Below the pieces are notes generated by a model. The model was not told where the DNA came from and searched no databases. It saw only the letters and a list, made by a program, of their open reading frames with translations. Source: a virus. Taken from it: a DNA stretch of 42,229 nucleotides. A program made the position numbers and the translations under genes. Numbering within the stretch: position 1 is the first letter of the stretch; the number at the start of each line of letters is the position of its first letter. This document shows positions 38,638 through 42,229 of this stretch, one piece after another. Where the stretch lies: positions 1 to 42,229 of the IMG/VR virus record IMGVR_UViG_3300020156_000049; one strand, given 5' to 3'.

Positions 38638-38919
38638 CTATTGCATGGCTTGGTCGATGGCGGTGCGTGGAGTCGTGCCGCACGCAACGACCTTCGCCTC
38701 ACCTTCCTCTCCGTAGATTTCGGCATCCCATGGCCCCTCGTACTCGGGCACAAGCGCGACTCGGTTACGCTCCACGAAATCCAACCGCCCAGCATCCGCC
38801 GCCAAGCTCTCGATGCGGGTGGCGGCTTGGCGCACCAGCGCGGCCTCATTGCCCGCGTGCCATCCGCTCATTTCGGTGGCAGCGGTGCGCAGCTTATGCA
38901 CCAGTGCCTTATCGTTCAT
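38638..38919 (-). CDS. Hypothetical protein sharing its C-terminal domain with the Lar-like protein
   Basis: The 93-residue protein has a helical N-terminus (MNDKALVHKLRTAATEMSGW) and a C-terminal domain RLDFVERNRVALVPEYEGPW to TTPRTAIDQAM that is nearly the same as the end of the protein at 37560-37952. The start overlaps the previous stop at the repeated seam GGAGAACACCGATGA. Confidence 0.7.
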   Translation of the reverse strand: MNDKALVHKLRTAATEMSGWHAGNEAALVRQAATRIESLAADAGRLDFVERNRVALVPEYEGPWDAEIYGEEGEAKVVACGTTPRTAIDQAMQ

Positions 38920-39076
38920 CGGTGTTCTCCTTATCCCAGCCGGTGGTGTACTCCGCTTCGCAGGCATTACATGCCCACCTGTTGTCGCTCAGTTGGTGGA
39001 AGACGTTGCAGCCACATTCGCACCGGAAAGATCGCTTAGAGCCGCCGATGTAAAGCATCGTGCTTTCAACGCTCAT
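38909..39076 (-). CDS. Small zinc-ribbon protein (55 residues)
   Basis: The frame from ATG 39076 codes for 55 residues with two knuckles, FRCECGCN and WACNACEAEY, a good four-cysteine zinc ribbon. Its start lies in the seam GGAGAACACCGATGA, and its own C-terminus (KENTDER) is coded by another copy of that seam. Such small zinc proteins are common in phage accessory arrays. Confidence 0.65.
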   Translation of the reverse strand: MSVESTMLYIGGSKRSFRCECGCNVFHQLSDNRWACNACEAEYTTGWDKENTDER

Positions 39077-39623
39077 CGGTGTTCTCCTGGGATTGGATGG
39101 CGGCGCGGAGCTTTGCCCATGCTTGGTTCATCCAAACGTGTACTTGACAAAGAATGCGATCACCGGAGCCGGTGAAGCCGCGTTCGGATGCAAATTTGAA
39201 TTTCAGTGGGTGGCTCGTCAGAGACACTGCGACAAGCACATCCTTCGCAGCTACCACCAACGCATCCCGCTGGGATTCGGCGCGCTCGGCTCGCTTCAAC
39301 TGCTCTTCGTACCCAAACGAAAGCTGTCCGCGCCTTGCTTCCAATGCGGCTATCTGATCCATAGCGTCCCGCAGTTCATCCGTAAGTGATGCAGCAAGTG
39401 CTGACTTTGTATTGAGCTTCTGCTCAAAGTCGGCAATCTCCGCATCGTGCTGAACCGCCAATTCCTTGTAGATTTCAATCTCCGCATCACGGTTAGCCAG
39501 CTCTGCGGCGTGGTCGGTGTAGGTGACGTAGCGGCCGTTGTCGTCCTCGTGATCGTTGATGATTGGGCGCATGTCAGGCTCCAACCTCTCGATGTGACAG
39601 TCCCATCGCTGAATCCCGCTCAC
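39066..39623 (-). CDS. Ea22/Ead-like coiled-coil protein
   Basis: The 185-residue protein has a mostly coiled-coil middle (residues about 40-125: AAELANRDAEIEIYKELAVQ and further heptads) and a C-terminal part with HVWMNQAWAKLRAAI. This layout is typical for the Ead/Ea22 proteins of lambdoid accessory regions, whose role is unknown. It starts at GTG 39623 (GTGA overlap) and ends ENTDER within the repeated seam. Confidence 0.65.
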   Translation of the reverse strand: MSGIQRWDCHIERLEPDMRPIINDHEDDNGRYVTYTDHAAELANRDAEIEIYKELAVQHDAEIADFEQKLNTKSALAASLTDELRDAMDQIAALEARRGQLSFGYEEQLKRAERAESQRDALVVAAKDVLVAVSLTSHPLKFKFASERGFTGSGDRILCQVHVWMNQAWAKLRAAIQSQENTDER

Positions 39624-39931
39624 TTCCCATCTCCCAGCTTGGCTAGTACGGCGGCGCGGCGATGTTCTGCGGCTAGGTAGCGGACAAGCTCATCACGCTT
39701 CGCGTACAGCGGGTTGTAGCCTGCGCGCAACTTGTCAAACTCAGCGTCCGCCTCGATCAACTCCTCCACCATCGCCCGGGCGTACTGCTCGGCGTGGGCT
39801 ACGGTGGTGAGGGCTTCCGGCCTTGGGCCTTCAAAGCAACGCTCATCACACCATGCAAAGCTTCGTGACACATCGCCGCCGGGCGTCATCCACGCCACCA
39901 CCGGCAACTCCACCTTCTGCTTAACGTTCAT
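39620..39931 (-). CDS. Paralogue of the rightward-operon gene at 4871-5227
   Basis: The 103-residue protein has PVVAWMTPGGDVSRSF, TTVAHAEQYARAMVEELIEA and EFDKLRAGYNPLYAKRDELV, in the same order as the protein at 4871-5227. It starts at ATG 39931 behind GAGGAAAG. The function is unknown. Confidence 0.7.
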   Translation of the reverse strand: MNVKQKVELPVVAWMTPGGDVSRSFAWCDERCFEGPRPEALTTVAHAEQYARAMVEELIEADAEFDKLRAGYNPLYAKRDELVRYLAAEHRRAAVLAKLGDGK

Positions 39932-40124
39932 GTCTTTCCTCACGGGCTGCGGCTTCGAGCACGGCGATACGTTCGTGTAGAGCGAACAGCATGGCGTGCA
40001 CGTCCGACTGCGCTTGCCTCCTGGCCGCATCGCCCTGGGCGAGGCTATGTCCGAAAGCCACGTATCCAGCCAATGCAGCTATTGGCGCCCCCATGTCCGG
40101 TGGCGGCTGCTTAGTCGCGCTCAT
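39921..40124 (-). CDS. Small helical protein
   Basis: The 67-residue protein (SATKQPPPDMGAPIAALAGY) has an Ala-rich segment and a coiled-coil-like C-terminus (FALHERIAVLEAAAREERHE). It overlaps both neighbours. No family was recognised. Confidence 0.6.
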   Translation of the reverse strand: MSATKQPPPDMGAPIAALAGYVAFGHSLAQGDAARRQAQSDVHAMLFALHERIAVLEAAAREERHER

Positions 40125-40543
40125 GCCTGACCCTCCTTTTTGTCGCGAGGGAGGATTGCAAATTCATTGCGGCGCAGGTGAACTCCATCGCCGTTGAAAT
40201 CAACAAGAATGAAATCCTTCAAAATGTCACGGATTTCACCCGTCTTTCCCATATCCGGGCCATGCTTTACCCGCGTAATTAGGCGCACCCGATCGCCCAC
40301 TCTCGGCTGTGCGGTGAAGCAGTTGAAGGCAGTATGGCCGAGCAGTGCAGCCTCGCCCGTGGGGTCAGGTATGGGTTTGGGGTTTAGCCATTGCGGGCGA
40401 GATGCGGCATCCAACTCACACGCCAGGCGGTAGGCAAGAAGAGCTGCATTGCCTTGCAGAGAAGAACTGCATCCTGATGCTTCATTCGCAGCCATCGCAT
40501 CGCCTAGGCAGCAGGCCACTTTCTTCCAATCAACCTTGCTCAT
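40121..40543 (-). CDS. Hypothetical protein with KOW-like C-terminus
   Basis: The 140-residue protein has a helical first half and a beta-rich end with RVGDRVRLITRVKHGPDMGK, then GEIRDILKDFILVDFNGDG, which looks like a KOW or SH3-type barrel. The gene is the first of the small array downstream of ssb, with a 68-base gap between them. Confidence 0.65.
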   Translation of the reverse strand: MSKVDWKKVACCLGDAMAANEASGCSSSLQGNAALLAYRLACELDAASRPQWLNPKPIPDPTGEAALLGHTAFNCFTAQPRVGDRVRLITRVKHGPDMGKTGEIRDILKDFILVDFNGDGVHLRRNEFAILPRDKKEGQA

Positions 40544-40611
40544 GTCTAATCCCTAGTCAGTGGCTATGCGCCAATGGCGATACTGTGTCGGTATCGGATG
40601 TGGCGCATGGC

Positions 40612-41043
40612 CTAAAACGGAATATCGTCATCCGGCGCGCTGCCTGCGAAATCGGACTGCGGCGCTGAGCGCTCATTGCGCTGGCGACGCGGTGCAGAAT
40701 CGCTCTCGCCACGTCCGCCCAGCATCTGCATCTGGTCCGCGATCACGTCAGTGGTGTACTTCTCCACGCCGTCCTGGCCCGTGTATTTGTCATAGCGCAA
40801 GGAGCCTTCGACGTAGACCTGCGAACCCTTCTTGAGGTATTCGCCAGCGATCTCCCCGAGCTTCCCGAAGAAGACCACACGGTGCCACTCGGTGCGTTCC
40901 TGCTGGTTGCCGTCCTTATCCTTACGCACACTGGTAGTGGCAATGCTGACCCGCGCCACGGCCATGCCGCCTTGGGTGTACTTAACTTCCGGGTCATTCC
41001 CGAGATTGCCAACGAGGATGACTTTGTTGATTCCACGGCTCAT
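40612..41043 (-). CDS. ssb: Single-stranded DNA-binding protein
   Basis: The 143-residue protein starts [20 protein letters not shown], has the OB-fold core with [20 protein letters not shown] and [16 protein letters not shown], and ends with the acidic tail DDDIPF, which bacterial SSB uses to bind partner proteins. It would work with Exo, Bet and NinB. It starts in an ATGA overlap with exo. Confidence 0.95.
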   Translation of the reverse strand: MSRGINKVILVGNLGNDPEVKYTQGGMAVARVSIATTSVRKDKDGNQQERTEWHRVVFFGKLGEIAGEYLKKGSQVYVEGSLRYDKYTGQDGVEKYTTDVIADQMQMLGGRGESDSAPRRQRNERSAPQSDFAGSAPDDDIPF

Positions 41044-41660
41044 GCTGCGCTCCTCATCTGTTGCATTTCGTTGACGATCTTGGTGACTTCGGCGTCGGCC
41101 TTCGCGCACTCGTCCTTGAGCTTCTGAATCAGTACCTCATCGCGCCGAACGTTGGTGATTGCCAGCTGTAGCTCTTCTGGGAACCGCGGATCGAAACTCA
41201 CCACGTCACACCACTGGCGGCCGGTGATCCACAGCTGTCCCTGAACTTGCCAGGCGTATTCCTTGGCGTGGGCGCCGTCCTTGAGCGCGGCGAAGTGTTT
41301 CGCCTGAGAGGCAGGGCACTTGAACTCGACCAGTCCCTGATCGCCCAGCAGGCCATCGGGCGACACGCCGACGTACGGCCAGCGGTCATCGGTCACGAAC
41401 GCGACGGTCTCCACCAACTCGCCGGTTTTGGCCTCGTAGGCCCCGCGCGCAAACGGCTCCAACTCTGTGCCCCGACGCATGGCGTCGTTCTGGAACGTCT
41501 GCTCCGGCTGTCCCGTGAGGCGTTCCAGTGCGATGGTCATGATCAGATTCGCGCGGCTGGTAGACGGACCGCTCTTGGTCACGGCCATCAGGTCGGCGAA
41601 CCGCGAGCCGGTGAACTTGCCGCAGCGCGCCGCGTGCCACTCCTGGCTTCCCTGGATCAT
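41040..41660 (-). CDS. exo: Lambda Exo-like (YqaJ) 5'-3' exonuclease
   Basis: The 206-residue protein has [19 protein letters not shown] at the start and the catalytic triad Asp102, Glu112, Lys114 in GVSPDGLL and LVEFKCP, with the same spacing as lambda Exo Asp119-Glu129-Lys131. A conserved [17 protein letters not shown] segment follows. It resects double-strand ends for Bet. It overlaps bet and ssb by ATGA on both sides, so the three proteins form a coupled recombination unit. Confidence 0.95.
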   Translation of the reverse strand: MIQGSQEWHAARCGKFTGSRFADLMAVTKSGPSTSRANLIMTIALERLTGQPEQTFQNDAMRRGTELEPFARGAYEAKTGELVETVAFVTDDRWPYVGVSPDGLLGDQGLVEFKCPASQAKHFAALKDGAHAKEYAWQVQGQLWITGRQWCDVVSFDPRFPEELQLAITNVRRDEVLIQKLKDECAKADAEVTKIVNEMQQMRSAA

Positions 41661-42229
41661 TCCCCGACCTCCTCGGCTACTACCACGGCCGCCTCGGCGA
41701 TCGCCTGGAAGTCGGACACGCGGTCCTTGACCAGGGAGCGCTTGGCCGGGTCCGCCTTCTTCCAGAAGTCGCGGAAGTGGGCCACGCCCTTGGCAGCCTC
41801 GGCCTTGAACTCGGCGATCGCGGCATCACGCTCGGGGCTGTCCGGGACAGATGCTTGCTCGATTGCCGCGACTGCGGCCCTACTTGGCCGGCTGGTGGTC
41901 CCGACAATCTCGGCCTCGACGATCCGCTCGGCCTCATCCTGCTCATAGATGCCCACGAAACCGAACGCCAGGCGTGCGCACTGGATCATCGCCTTGTGGC
42001 GAAGCATCCGGCGCGGGTGGGACTGCCACGGCCCTACATTCGGGCGCTTGCACTCGGCCATGTATTCCGTCACGCGCACCGGGCGGCCGCGGTCCTTGCG
42101 GAAGATCGAACAGGTGCAGCTCTCGTCGTCCTGTTCGAAGTCCATGCCGTCGAACTGAGGGTGCGAGTTGATGATGCGGGACCAGCCGTCCACGCCGACA
42201 ACGGGCACGATCCCGTTGTTCTTGTCGGG
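41657..42229 (-). CDS. bet: Bet/RecT single-strand annealing protein, C-terminal part (enters from the right edge)
   Basis: The last 190 residues of Bet begin PDKNNGIVPVVGVDGWSRII and include QFDGMDFEQDDESCTC and PWQSHPRRMLRHKAMIQCAR, very close to lambda Bet. A C-terminal acidic region follows. The N-terminal part is at 1-169. Joined with about 10 missing residues, the protein would be about 256 residues, against 261 in lambda. Confidence 0.95.
   Translation of the reverse strand, partial: PDKNNGIVPVVGVDGWSRIINSHPQFDGMDFEQDDESCTCSIFRKDRGRPVRVTEYMAECKRPNVGPWQSHPRRMLRHKAMIQCARLAFGFVGIYEQDEAERIVEAEIVGTTSRPSRAAVAAIEQASVPDSPERDAAIAEFKAEAAKGVAHFRDFWKKADPAKRSLVKDRVSDFQAIAEAAVVVAEEVGE

Overview
The window is essentially one complete temperate, lambda-organised bacteriophage genome of about 42 kb, opened by chance inside the bet recombinase gene. 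The first 169 bases encode the N-terminus of Bet and the last 573 bases encode its C-terminus, both on the minus strand. By comparison with lambda Bet, only about 29 bases are missing between the two ends. It could be an assembled phage or an excised prophage. The host is probably a high-GC gammaproteobacterium. Several proteins of unknown function look like ones I associate with Xanthomonadaceae (Stenotrophomonas, Xanthomonas, Lysobacter), but this host guess is inference.

Layout. The immunity region (about 1.8-3.4 kb) holds a CI-like repressor, a divergent Cro-like protein, and two clusters of operators with the form GATAC-N5-GTATC (OR 3064-3125, OL 1809-1848). Between cI and OL, in the place of lambda rexAB, lie a lipoprotein gene and a 122-residue protein gene. 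The leftward operon starts at OL, runs through small genes and an HNH nuclease gene, crosses the window ends through bet, exo and ssb, continues through a block of small mosaic genes (40.5-36.4 kb), and ends with an AlpA-type excisionase and a tyrosine integrase (34,955). The rightward operon runs from cro through a CII-position regulator, small genes, an O-like replication protein with palindromes that may be the origin, and a DnaB-like helicase. It continues through a nin-like block (NinB, Ref-like nuclease, resolvase-like PD-(D/E)XK nuclease, dNTP diphosphohydrolase-like protein, metallophosphatase) to a candidate late regulator and an HslV-like Ntn hydrolase.

A gene-poor late control region (12,883-13,273) precedes the lysis cassette: membrane proteins, a SAR-type GH24 endolysin, a trypsin-like lipoprotein protease, and nested Rz/Rz1 spanins. 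The morphogenesis genes follow: small and large terminase, a large portal, scaffold, an SU10/DUF5309-type capsid protein followed by a UUCG terminator, adaptor, a P22 gp10-like protein, three candidate ejection proteins (one with an M15 peptidase domain) and a pectate-lyase-fold tailspike. No tape measure, tube or sheath gene was seen, so the virion is predicted to be a podovirus.

Convergent to the tailspike gene is an AlgI-like MBOAT plus AlgJ/AlgX-like SGNH pair. This is probably a lysogenic-conversion module that O-acetylates a surface polysaccharide, perhaps the one the tailspike recognises. The points most worth a second look are this acetylation pair, the HslV-like hydrolase, the trypsin-like protease in the lysis cassette, the rex-position lipoprotein pair, and the repeated gene-junction seams that record mosaic assembly of the small-gene arrays.
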